Shown: positions 44,556 to 56,131 of the stretch, in pieces
How positions within the stretch are numbered: position 1 is the first letter of the stretch
Layout of the letters: each line of letters starts with the position of its first letter
Source of the DNA: Selaginella moellendorffii
Lineage: Eukaryota > Streptophyta > Lycopodiopsida > Selaginellales > Selaginellaceae
NCBI RefSeq assembly: GCF_000143415.4
Contig: NW_003314269.1
Span: forward strand, 1,415,863 to 1,479,862
Direction of reading: 5' to 3'
Length of the DNA: 64,000 nucleotides
The notes under the pieces: generated by a model
Databases searched by the model: none
Told to the model about the DNA's origin: nothing
Seen by the model: only the letters and a program-made list of their open reading frames with translations
Position numbers and translations under genes: made by a program

Positions 44556-44686
44556 GGAATAATGGAAGGCCGTCAGGGTTCTCTTGTAGATGGGCCGGGA
44601 TCTGGAGGAACGATAGGAGGAGGCATCGGCGGATCTGTAGACGGTATTAACTGCTCCTGATCCCTTTGTATGAAGCGTTTTAACCG

Positions 44687-47600
44687 CTACACATGCATAA
44701 TCTCCGGAGGATCAGCCTGCTGAACGTCATGCCGAACCTCATAAACTTGTGGTCCAACTTGCCGTAACACCCGATACAGTCCTTTCCACTGCGCAAGGAG
44801 CCCCTTAGATAAACCATGTACCGTAAGATGGGGAAAACGGATTAACACCAAATCATCCACTTTGTACTCCGCAGGTGGACGATGATGGGAATTGTAGCGC
44901 CGTTGTTGTCCCACTTGTACACGGCCTAAGTGTTCAGCAGACTCTGCTCGGACAAGTGGAAGAAAGCTTGTCAAATATTGATCCCATGACCTAGCATCAG
45001 GAGCTCGTGGCAATCGTGAAGGTAAACCCAGCTCTGTTGGTAATATTGGATCATGATCATATAGAAGTTTATATGGTGAAGCACCAACAGAACTCTGCAC
45101 CCCTGTGACATAGGCATACTGAAGAGATGGCAAATAACCATCCCAATCCGAATGTTGAAAGTTCACATACTTCGCAATCATCCCTTTGAATGTCTGAACG
45201 AGCCGTTCCACCAGACCGTCTGATTGTGGATGATAAGCACTCGTAAAAGTGTGGCGTATCCCCAACCGAGATGTCAAAACATGAAATACCTCAGCCATAA
45301 ATGCAAGACCATTATCTGAAAGAATCCACTCTGGACAAGAATGCTGGAACACCACTCGATTGAGGAGGAAGTATCCATCAGCAGTTGCAGAGGCACTAGC
45401 AAGAGCACCAACTTCCACCCAACGAGTCAAGTAGTCAGAAGCAATAATAACATACTCATTGCCAGCAGTCGATCGTGGAAAAGGTCCCATAAGATCAAAC
45501 GCCACTAACTCAAACGGACGGGAAACTGTAATTGACTCCAACCGTCCTTCCGCAGCACAAGGGGGAGTATTACGAGCTTGGCACCAAACGCAGCTACGCA
45601 CATACCAGATAATATCACGTCGCATCTCTGGCCAATAGAAAGACCTGTGCAGCTTCTCGGTGACACGACGGTGTCCCATATGCCCACCTAGAATAGGAGA
45701 ATCATGGTAGGCATGGAGAAACCGCGGAATAAACACCGAAGGCACCACCAGCCGTAAATGATCATTAGGATCCGTCCCCATAAAATAAAGAAGGCCATCT
45801 TTAAGGCGATATTGAGAATGTAAATGCCGGAAAGGCAAGTCATCAGTAAGTGATGCAGGATTCTCAAACCCATCTCGAAGCCTTCAAATCCACGGCTCAA
45901 TCTTTTGAGCCTCGCGAACCTCATCAAGAGAAGGTAGATCTTGCTCTGCGCCCTGTGGACACTGAACGTCAAGGACAGCAACCACTGACGGCATAGAATC
46001 CTCATCTAGAAAATCCACAGATGCTGGAACAACAGGTTCGTTAGAAACATGAGAAGTGAGTGGAGAAGGAAGAAGAGCTCGAGAAAGGGCATCAGTATCA
46101 GCCATAGAACTCCTTGGGCGATGAACAACATCGAAATCATATATCTGAAGCTTCAAAGCCCATCGAGCCGTACGACCAACCAGGTTCTTCCGTTTCAATA
46201 ATGAAGTAACAGCAGCATGGTCACCTTCAAGTAACGTCCGAGAACCATGTAGATATGCATGAAGTTTCTCGAAACCCCAGACTGCTGCTAAACACTCCTT
46301 CTCCGTCGTGGAGTAGTTCATCTCCGCTGGTTGTAATGTACGGCTTATGTATGCAATGGGATGGCGCTGACCAGGCACACTCGAGCTCTCTTGCATCAAC
46401 ACACCTCCAAGACCAATGTCAGAAGCATCCACGCGCAAAATAAAAAATCGAGTGTAGTCAGGATATGCCAAAACCAGAGGAGTTGTCAATAGCTCTTTGA
46501 GATCCACGAATGCCCGCTCACAATCCGGAGACCAGATGAAAGATGACGTTGATGACTTCAGCAACGCTCGCAATGGTGTAGTGCGATCGGAAAGATGATT
46601 CACAAAACGACCAAGATACTGCACCTTACCCAAAAAGCGCTGCACATCATTCACACACTTTGGAGTAGGGAACTTTAGAACAGCCACAAGTTTGTCAGGA
46701 TCAACTTGCAAACCCTCACGAGAAATACGGTACCCAAGATAAGTTGTGTCCTTGGACCCAAACACACACTTTGACCGCTTCATCTTTAAACCAACATCGC
46801 GTAGCCAATCCAACACTTTACAAACATCACGAACGTGCTCCTCCCACGTCCCCTCCGAGTGGATCAAGACATCATCAATGAAGTCAGCCGTCACCTCCGG
46901 CATATCGCAAAGAACCTCGTCCATCATCCGTTGAAAAGTTGCTGGAGCATTGTTCAAACCAAACGGCATCACCAAGAACTCGTACAAACCAAATGGTGTA
47001 CGAAAAGCAGTCTTAGGAATATCGTCTTCGGCCATCGGTACTTGCCAATACCCAGAAGCAAGATCTAGCTTGGTGAACCAATGACTTCGCCCTAGACGAT
47101 CTAAGAGATCAGCAGTGTGAGGAAGAGGGTACACATCCGGGATCGTCACTTCATTTAACGGACGATAGTCGATGCAAAAACGAATACTCCCATCAGGCTT
47201 CGTCACAAGATGAGGTTCACATGCCCAAGGACTCCGCGACTTCCGAATAACACCCTTCTCCAACATCTCCTTGACGTTTGCACGTAAAATCTTGATCTCC
47301 TTGGGTGACCGATGACGAACAAGAACCTTGATTGAACGAGCATCCCCGGTTGGAATGGGATGACGTGTGGCAATCTTGGCCCCAGACGATAGGTCAAATT
47401 CAAAGAGATCAGAATACTCCTTCATGAGCTGGTCAACAGTTGCAACACAAAGATCATCGGAGGGATCGGAAAAGGGAAGAGCAGAACAAGATGGAAACAC
47501 AAGAGGAAATAGTGGGGGAACAAAAGTAATGGAAGTAGAGGTAGAAGTAGAGGGACGAAAAGGTACGGAAGTGAAAGGAATGGATGAAACATAAGGAAGT

Positions 47601-48037
47601 ATGAGACAAGAAGGAGAAGCCTCAAAGTCACACTTGGCATGATTGCGTTGCAACCAATCCATACCAAGAATGAAGTCAAAAGCTTGACTCAGCACCACCC
47701 GCAACGACTGCAACTCAAGCTCGAGATCGCCCACATGCACAACCAGGTCTGCCTCATCTCGTGCACATGCATGTGTATGGCCGTTGCCATAAAGAATGAA
47801 AACTGGATCCGCCGCATGACGCAAGTGTAGACGACAACGTGTGGCAACAGGTCGAGCAATAGAAGATAAACTCGAACCTGTATCAACTAACACGGAGAGA
47901 AGAATAGAAGACCTCTTGTTATAAAAATGAGCTTGGAAAGTAAACACTGGATGAATCGGTGCCGAGTGAACCCCTTGATAATACTCCCGAAAGAAAGATG
48001 GAGGGGTCACTAACTTATTCGCGCAAGGTCCCTCCAT
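44687..48037 (-). pseudogene. pol: Pol polyprotein of gypsy copy B, interrupted by one TGA
   Basis: The frame opens at ATG 48037, which overlaps the gag stop by one base (TAATG), and runs in one frame to a stop at 44687-44689. The single interruption is a TGA at 45884-45886. Domains: aspartic protease (LVDTGSS, later FILGMDWL), RT ([46 protein letters not shown]), RNase H (FILRVDASDIGLGGVLMQ) and integrase (zinc-binding HHCC around HDSPILGGHMGHRR...CVWC, then the DDE core with LSDNGLAF and TSAYHPQSDG). The TGA falls between RNase H and integrase. The sister copy A has CGA (Arg) at that position, so the stop is a C-to-T change at a CpG. Without readthrough only protease-RT-RNase H would be made. 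Confidence 0.92.
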
Positions 48038-48969
48038 TACTCGCGCGACTCCTCGTTTCCCGAATGCACCTCGGTATCCAAACCTTCCACCGTAGCAACA
48101 CCAATGGGACGTTGCTTACGCCAAGGTCTCCACCCAGGAAATGGAGGTCGCCAATCCGAAAAGCGCCGACAACGCCGATAAGTATGACCAACTTCATCAC
48201 ACGCCCAACAACGAACATCACGGCCACGACCACGTCCTCGCCCTTGTCCTTGGACTCGAGTAGCAGCAGCATCAACCTCCATGGTAATAGGACCATCACT
48301 CATAGGAAGTAGAGCTGAAGGACGTGTAGCAAGAAGTGGAAGAGGCGACATCTCATAACGTTGTGCCAAGCGAAGAGCATCGTCAAGAGTGGCAGGAGCA
48401 AGTGCATGCACAAGTCCGACAAGATCTTGACGAAGTGCTGGCCACAACATTCCTAGCTTGATCCGCTCCAACATATTTGGCTCCGCACGAAGCAAAAGAC
48501 TTCGGAAACAAACGCCAAATTGCATCACCGACTTAAATGGCCCTTGGCAAAAACGATGCAATTGTTGGAAGGCATCATCACAATCGTCGGCGTGGCTGAA
48601 GGCGCGTTTGAAGACGTCCGGAAGAACACTCCAATCGCCACAAGTGGCTATGCTCAATCCATTGTACCACTGCAAAGCCGTCCCTTGGAGACATGTGGGG
48701 AACTCACGCAAACGTCGAGCATCATCCCAAGAATGATATGTGGCAATCACTGTGAAGTGATCGAACCAATGGTACACATCATCCCCAGGATTCCCACGAA
48801 ATAACTCCGGCCAAACACGAGGATTGGCACCAAAAGCAAGAGGAGTTGTACCATGTGCCGTGAATGCCGCCATCAACTGAGTTTGGTTGTTCAATTGCAA
48901 GCACATAGCATCAAGCAATTGAACTAGCTGCTGCTCTAGAGTCAAAGGAGGAGATTGCGGATCGGCCAT
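48037..48969 (-). CDS. gag: Gag protein of gypsy copy B
   Basis: 310 residues, uninterrupted. The N-terminal part has the retrotransposon gag fold signature (WFDHFTVIATYHSWDDARRL, LQGTALQWYNGL, FKRAFSHADDCDDAFQQL). The C-terminal part has a Gly/Arg-rich stretch followed by one CCHC zinc knuckle, CWACDEVGHTYRRC (about residues 253-266), for RNA binding. It ends in TAA sharing its last base with the pol ATG, pol being in the -1 frame. Translation of pol therefore needs reinitiation or frameshifting. Confidence 0.92.
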   Translation of the reverse strand: MADPQSPPLTLEQQLVQLLDAMCLQLNNQTQLMAAFTAHGTTPLAFGANPRVWPELFRGNPGDDVYHWFDHFTVIATYHSWDDARRLREFPTCLQGTALQWYNGLSIATCGDWSVLPDVFKRAFSHADDCDDAFQQLHRFCQGPFKSVMQFGVCFRSLLLRAEPNMLERIKLGMLWPALRQDLVGLVHALAPATLDDALRLAQRYEMSPLPLLATRPSALLPMSDGPITMEVDAAATRVQGQGRGRGRGRDVRCWACDEVGHTYRRCRRFSDWRPPFPGWRPWRKQRPIGVATVEGLDTEVHSGNEESRE

Positions 48970-49202
48970 GAAGATGAATGAAAAAGAAAGAGCAAAAGAA
49001 GAGAAATGACAAAAAACTGGAAAGAAATGGTAGATCTAGACAATGCAAAAAGCTATATCTAAACCAAAATCCTGAAAGGAAAGAACAAAAGAAAGGAAAT
49101 GGAAAAAGCTAGATTTAGACAATGCAAAAGCTAGATTTAAACCGAAATCCCAAATCCAAGCACTCCCCAGGGACAATCAAAGATGCCCCTCACCTTCACC
49201 AA

Positions 49203-49377
49203 TGTGAGTGCATGGAATATGGAAAGGGAATACAGAAATGTGCATATCAATTAGCCCAAAAACCCTAGTTTATATACAAGAGCGAGTGGTCCGGATTGAA
49301 ACTAATCCGACGGCTACCAAAATCCCACTACACTAATATTAATATATGGCATCGTAGCCGTACACTTGGCCCTCACA
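49203..49377 (-). repeat. 5' LTR of gypsy copy B
   Basis: 175 bp, the same length as the 3' LTR. The internal side reads TTGGTGAAGG on the minus strand, the position of the primer-binding site. I cannot assign the tRNA. Confidence 0.94.
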
Positions 49378-52300
49378 ATGTTTATATTTTATAAACTTTC
49401 CTAAAAAATTTCTAGTATATTTTATTCTACCATATAATGTTTGGTATTCAATAAAATTAATCTTGTGTTTATAAATTATAAACATATTTAAAATTATAAA
49501 CTTCCATTTGATCAATTGAATTAAAAAATAAGAATAAAACTAATATTAAGAAAATCACATGCAATGCACAATAAAATTTTCTCTATTTAGAGAGTTTCTC
49601 AAAAAATTTATAAAAAGCCTTTAAATATATTTAGATAAAATAAATGCTCTATCACAGCTCATAATTATTCGTTTTATTTTGTTAAAGGAAGGCCAATTAT
49701 GATTACTGAATATCAACCTTGTTTTGAGTATTTGTTTTTTGTATTATTTCAATTTAATGTTGAGCTGTTAAACACTTTAGAGGCTAGCCCAAGACCTTAG
49801 TCAGAAAGGATACACCTAGAACACCATGTCACAAAATCACTATTTGTATAATAAATTATGCAATTGAGTTAGGTGTATATTTAAATCCAACATGTGAGGT
49901 AATCATATGTAATGATGATGTACTGATTACTCTATAGTAGATTTTGGAAAAGGCTATATTAAATCATATATGACCAATTCAAACAGATGGGAAACTTAAA
50001 CTAGTTTTAATGACCTAACAAGTTGGCAGAGCTAAAACTTTTTAAAGTTTTTATATGCTTAGAAACATCATGATGCATTTGAGGGCATGTTACACAACCC
50101 TTATGCTTAAGAATTGATATCACAATTGTATGATCTATCTCAATCAAGATATGTAATCCATGAAATAAGGCATGAAACTCTAAAAATACCTATACAATAG
50201 CTCTCCACATCAATGATAGAATGACTAGTATAACTAATAAGATATAGAATCATTAGCAGTTTTTTTCATTAAGTCAATAAAACCCACATTAAAAGCATTT
50301 ATGTGAAAGATAAGTCTACAACTAAAGTAAGAATCAAAAGCTTTTTAAGCTTTTCAAATTCTTTCTAAAATTTTTACAACCAAAAAAATTGCACATTTTG
50401 CTAAATCAAACTTCACAAAGAGAGGAAAAACATTGGCACAAATTTTTAAATAAATAGCCTTTCTCAAGACATTATACAACTTTGCAATATTATAAGGAAC
50501 AATAACTTCATCAATAATCTACATCATGTAAAGATCTAACTGCACTCTATCTCATGAAATTAAAAACCCCAAGTCCTATAAAAATTTTATCCAAATTTAC
50601 ACTTTGAAAGTTTGAGTTTGAGAAAATGCTTCTCAAGGATCTAAAGTACTTGTTTGACATGTTATAAATGATCATGCATATGAATTACCAAATCATCCAA
50701 ATAAGTTTATACAAACTCCTCAAAACCTTTTAACATTTCATCTATCATTTGTTAAGGTGTTTCCATCATTTTAAATAATATCACTATAAACTCATAAAAA
50801 CTGTTGGAGTTGGAAAGGTTATTTTAGCTTCATCAGTTAGATCTATAGGTATTTTTACTCTAACCTACACCATGCATACACTGGCCCAAGGTCAAAATCA
50901 TCACACCTCTCATTGCATTCATAAATGGGATTACGATTTGCTTTGATTGCGCAAAGATTATTGTATTAAAGACCATTGCACCTCTCTCTACAACTTGCTT
51001 TATACTTGCCCTGCAATTAAGATTGTTGGTCTCAATTATGATTAAGATCACCTTTGCATATGTGATTATTTGGTCTTGACTGAGTTTTAGGATTTTCTTG
51101 ACTGCCACTAACCATGTTCTAGTTAAGCTTTTTGGGATTTTCTACATTCTGGTTTAGTGTTTCGAGATTTTCTTGAGTACCACCAAGAATTTTTAATTAA
51201 AAAACCTTAATATAGCCCTAAAATATAATATGTAAGGAAATTTTTAGTAATTGAGGAGTTAGAAATTAAAAATATAACTATTGTGGAAAATGTATAGTAG
51301 TCATAAAAAAATTAAGGCTCATCTTGCTAGAATTTCAAGGTATAACATTAAAGTAAGTAGTGCTTCAAATATTCCCTTTTATATTCAAAAATAAGCTCGA
51401 TGAATGTTTATGGAGAAAATCACAACTACTCCTTTACATTTATGGCAAATCTATGAAGCTAATATTTTAATGGAGCATTTGTTTTTAGATTTAAGACATA
51501 TTGCTAATCACTCCCAATATGTGACTGCTTTTGTATACCATAAAGGATCATCTACTTGTCAAAAGTGAAGACAAGACAAGATAACAATATTGAGAAAATA
51601 TTTAATAAAGCAAGATATAACAATTTGAATAATTCAGTGGTGAAGTTCTTTTAAAACCATTTTATGTTGTCAAAAGCTTGTATTTTTTACATGATTATCT
51701 CAACTATTGCTAATGGTGTGCCATTGAGGCTTCTTAGTTTCTTTCATGGGATATATAATAGTGACAAGTAGATAATCTAACATAAAGAATAGATAATTTC
51801 TAAATTTTTATATTATGGTAGGTTGCTAACACCAAAGGATAAAAGAAAATTGGTTTTTGACCTTATGAGTAATTTAGATTAATCAATTTGGATATTGGCG
51901 TTAAAAATGTATTAAAGTTGTGACTAACAATGCTTTGAACTATGTATCAATGGAAAATAAGAGAGGAAATATTCCCCTTTTATCTTACAACATTAACATT
52001 TATACCATATTTAGATTTGCTTATTGGAAGGTTTGATCATAAGTGACTATAAGAAAATTGTGAGATTCATAGCTAAAAAACTAATATTTCTTGCTTATAT
52101 AAGAGAGTTTTGCCCAAGAAAACTCATGAAGCTTGCAAAAATTTTAATTTTTGCATTGCCCTTATGGTCAATTAACTTTAACATAACAATGTTTTAATGT
52201 GTCTTTAACAATTTATAGTGAATATAAAAATTTAATTGGGTATCATACAAAGAATGCTAAGGAAATTCATACAACAATTCTCAATTATCAAATTTGGAAG

Positions 52301-54650
52301 AAGATGCTTCTATTTTATTAATCATGATAGTTTTTATTTTGAAGGTGTTACTTTATATTAATCATAAGGTTACAATAATAGGAATAATTTATAAAACAAT
52401 ATATCATATAATTAAAATATTAAAGCTTACAACCCAAGATGTAATGTTGATGCATTTAAATCTTGGTCAAAGACTAATGTAAAAGGAAAATTAATTTTAT
52501 ACATAACATTACATAAATTTTAAATTATTTATACTTTGAATAAGACTTGAATGCTAAAGTAAGAAGTTATTGGATGGATTATTTATGATTTTTAATACCA
52601 TGGAGATATTTAATTAGAAAAAATGTTGGATGAGTAATTCAATATATTTCAATAAGGAATTGGCACAACTATCAATCCAAACTTGCCAAAAAACAAGTAA
52701 AAAGAAAATTTCTACAAATATGAGACAACTTAGTTAAGGAGATTAACACTTTATGTGTTAAATCAAGAAGGGTGTTTTTCTTATATAAACAAAATTAGAG
52801 CAGTTGAAATATATAAATAACTCGGCCATCTATTTTTTGAAGACTTAAAAAAGTTAGTTTATATGCATAGCAACACAAAAGTGGTGGATCATGTTAAAAG
52901 TAAAGAAGTGAAGTTCTTGAAGATCAATTTCAATGAAATTAAGCTTAAGCCATAAAAATTGGGGATTATAGATATATAAATTAGATTTAAATATTTTGAT
53001 ATAAAAAATTTAGAGATACAAATTAAGTAAGATCTTCCAAATGAAGATGTAAAAATTATTGAAGAAAATGTCAAAGATGTCATAAATGATTAATTTATTT
53101 CTAGTGGTTTGGTTTTTCCTACTTGTAGTAGTTTAGTTTTACTACTAATAGTTTATTTTTTCTTCATTTAATTTCCTAAAATGTCATTTTTTATTTTTAT
53201 AATTAAAAATATTATGAAATAATTGGATCACTTAAGTAGTCAGTGGTTGACTAGTCAACTCCATTTATAATCAATCACTATACCTCTTTGTACCCTTGTG
53301 AGTTGTGCCATAATCACCCCCATCCCTCATATAAGGCCACTATAAACTCCAATACTTTCTCAAAAACATCTCCACTTGCACAACTGATACAAATCAACCA
53401 CCATAACATATTTTAAAGGGAAATAGTTGATTGTAGCACTTAATCCTATCTGGTTTGAGAATAAAATGTGACTTAACTGCCCATAGAATATATGACTTCA
53501 AGTTAGACTTCTCATTCATATATTCAACTACTATTTATTGTAAGGAAATCACAAGAAAATTTCTATTCTAAAAAGACATACATCTCAAGCTATACCATGT
53601 CTACATAATGGACTTATTCTGATTAATGGGACCAATAAATTTGGAATTGAGCCAAAAGCTTCTCAGCATCACACTCTCATTTGCTCAAAGCAAAAGATTT
53701 TCAATCAAAACCATTAGACTTCATTGAACACAATCAATAGTAACAAAAAAAAGATGTTTTGGAATAGTACTTCTCAAGAGATATATACTATATACATAAG
53801 AATTTGTAAAGGATAAGAATAAGAGACTTTTTTTGTACATTCCAAATTGAATGTTCTACTAATGAGATTGCATAACTAGAAATCACCCTAGTGTCATTGC
53901 CAACACTTAAAAAGACAAACATTAAACATTTATCCTCTATCAACTCCATACCATAAGTTGTGAAAGAGAGTGCATATGATATCTGAGGCTCTTTTAGCTT
54001 TTCAAGGCTGCTGTATGAGGCTAGAGGGATGAACTACAGGAATATTTTAAGAATATTCTATGGCCTTTGGGATTTAAGGCAGTAACGCAGGTTGGCCTAG
54101 GGTTTGCTCTCTTGTTCGTTTCACTATTCTTTTGCAGCTAACTCAATATGCTTCTTGCAACCCCTTCTCAGCATATGCAAGGCCCCATGTTATAACGTTT
54201 TTGCATTGCAGAAGAATTACTTCCACTTCATCCTACACTCTTGATTGGATGAACTCTATGCTCTTCAAATGCCAATGGAATTTATTCTGCAATAGCAAGG
54301 TGTACTTTGTAACCCTCAAAACTTATCATCTGCATGTAGAGGTAGAGTTAAACAGTAAGGCCCTAAATCCTGCTGATGGAATGAGGAGCGAGGACTAATG
54401 AGCTGCATCACAAATGTTCACTTCAAATCCACTCTCATTTGACAGCCCACTTGATTCTTGTGACAGTGCCACCAAAATGCAGACTTCTTTCATGAATTTC
54501 ATTCCAGCCTGAGTGTAGAATGTAATAAATTGATGTAACCTAGCACTTTGATGCTCCCAATGTCATGCATATTAATTCATACAATAAGTCTAATAATAAT
54601 AGGTCGGCTTGTGTGTTCAAATAAATAACACAACCGAAATATTTTTAGAG
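49378..54650. other. AT-rich repeat-dominated region
   Basis: Very AT-rich, with no intact gene. It includes the gypsy fossil at 49850-50840. A minus-strand reading across 52890-53090 and a plus-strand reading at 52294-52482 are open only briefly and not recognised. Sequence near 53240-53400 is less AT-rich. A short plus ORF at 54132-54398 has no domain I can name. No tRNA or rRNA was noticed. Confidence 0.5.
49850..50840 (-). mobile_element. Heavily decayed Ty3/gypsy fossil (copy D)
   Basis: Minus-strand frames riddled with TAA/TAG still show RT and integrase signatures in the right order. At about 50800-50640 it reads SFYEFIVILFK, then DEMLKGFEEFV and YLDDLVIHMHDH (the RT active site). At about 50000-49880 it reads FELVIYDLI, then PFPKST (the start of the integrase core). 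Stops sit where CAA, CGA or TGG codons would be, consistent with long-term C-to-T loss. It is a different family from copies A/B. No LTRs were found. Confidence 0.6.
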
Positions 54651-55920
54651 TCAACACTGTAACAAAGACCTCACACAACTAAACAACTCAAATGAGCTCT
54701 CTGGGCTCTCCTTGCCAAATTTACCTCCAATCACAATTTGTTTTGGAATCCTTGGCATGTTCTCCGGCAGCTCTGCCACATCATCTGTCCAATGAATGTG
54801 AATCACCTCTTTCCTCACTAAGCCCCCAATCAAGGAGAGTGCTCTTGCACCTGTACTTCCTTTCCATGTGCATGAAAATGACTTTTGCCTCCACCTGAAT
54901 ATCCTCCTCTCAAGCTTCATGATGGTATCCGTGTACGAGTTCTTTTTCAGTCTATAGATTAAAGACCTGGATGACGAGCCACAAGATCAAAAAACTCTTG
55001 CTTTGAACATGGTGCTTTTTCTGGTTGAACAATGTCCCACTGTATACTGTCTGCAGGATCACGAATTTGGTAAGCCAAGTACAGGCCAACCCCAAAATCG
55101 AACTTACTCGGTGGTGAAGGCAACTGGAGCTGCATGTGATGGAGGTCATCACTCAACCATGTGTGGTGTGGTACGATATCACCTAGCGTGAAAGGTGCAC
55201 CTGCAAAATACAAGGATGAGGTGCGAAATGGGAAGTATGCTTACCGTTATTCAATAGCGTTTTCAGCCGAATCATAAACGCAAATTCAAGCACGTCCGCA
55301 TCCTCCTTGTTGATGAAGTCAAGGGCGGCCATAGATCCCTTAATTCGCTGCCAGATAAGTGTGTCACGCAGTAAGCTACCAGGGGCAGGAACCTGACACG
55401 GAACTGCAGCAAATTTGGCGTCACAGCACCAGACACCTTGCGTGCTTTTCTTAGTGGACGATCTCGCTCTGCTTGAATCAAACCGACTATGCCTTGTCCT
55501 TCAAGATCACCCCAAGTGTCATCACTGCCGTCCCACACTTTCTCCCCTCGTGTCACAGGAACTCCGAGTTGAGAAGTGTAGATGGCCTGGAGTATCAAGC
55601 GCGTTTTGCCTTTGTTGTAGTCAGTTCTTAAGTACTGACTGCTAAACAGGGTCCATGCGTTGTCAAGCATGCTCCTTACTTTCCTTTTATCCAATCCCTC
55701 CTGCAGCTCCCTGTTCAGTTCATGTAGACTAATAGACCGTGGGAGCTCTGTCACCAGAGAGTTGATAAGGAATGAGAGCATTCTCGGATTACTGCCCGCA
55801 ATGCCGATCACCTTCTTCCACTCATCTGTAAGCATGACACGAGGCCCCTGGTTTTTCACCACCCTGCCAAAGAATATCTGGGCCACGTCATTCATGTCGT
55901 CAATTGTCAAAGGTGGCAGA
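54651..55920 (-). pseudogene. C-terminal part of a Crinkler-like (CRN) P-loop NTPase gene
   Basis: Exons at 55920-55437, 55392-55245 and 55200-54959, with two 44-nt introns, give about 290 residues ending in TAA. A further related frame continues at 54920-54651. The N-terminal part reads IPLPPLTIDDMNDVAQIFFG, then WKKVIGIAGSNPRMLSFLIN. The GGNPR-like motif followed by a helical Leu-rich stretch is typical of the sensor-2/winged-helix part of CRN-type STAND NTPases. Then come SMLDNAWTLFSSQYL, DADVLEFAFMIRLKTLLN and GLYLAYQIRDPADSIQWD. The Walker A/B region should lie upstream, but a TGA sits directly before the first codon shown and retroelement DNA begins about 200 bp away, so the 5' half is missing. 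The family call rests on motif memory only. Confidence 0.42.
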
Positions 55921-56131
55921 GGAATATGTCAACAATTAGTTGTAGGACTCAATGAGGACACCCATAATACCACAGTGGTACTATTTTTATTTTCTGCAAG
56001 AAAAGAATTTTAGTTAATGAAACTAACAAAAGGTATAAAAAAAATCAAACAATTGTTTTCAAATAAAAAGACAAAAAAGGTGGTAGGCAAGAGTTGGACC
56101 TCAAACAGTTTTAGGGTCTCGGGGCTTGAGG

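Larger units (their letters stand above)
44366..49377 (-). mobile_element. Near-intact Ty3/gypsy LTR retrotransposon (copy B)
   Basis: About 5.0 kb with 175-bp LTRs at 44366-44540 and 49203-49377 (TGTGAG...CTCACA) and a 4-bp target duplication ATGT (44362-44365, 49378-49381). On the minus strand: 5' LTR, leader, gag (48969-48037), pol (48037-44687 with one internal stop), a purine tract AGAGGAGGGGATGA beside the 3' LTR, and the 3' LTR. Domain order protease, RT, RNase H, integrase is Ty3/gypsy. I see no chromodomain before the stop. The LTRs differ at 12 sites, all transitions. It is the reference copy for the decayed element at 1-4943. Confidence 0.95.

Noticed and set aside
54132-54398. 88-codon plus-strand frame as a pterin-synthase-like remnant
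   Set aside because: A short HLHVEVEL...LNPADGM stretch looked suggestive, but the zinc-binding His pattern and the rest of the fold are missing.
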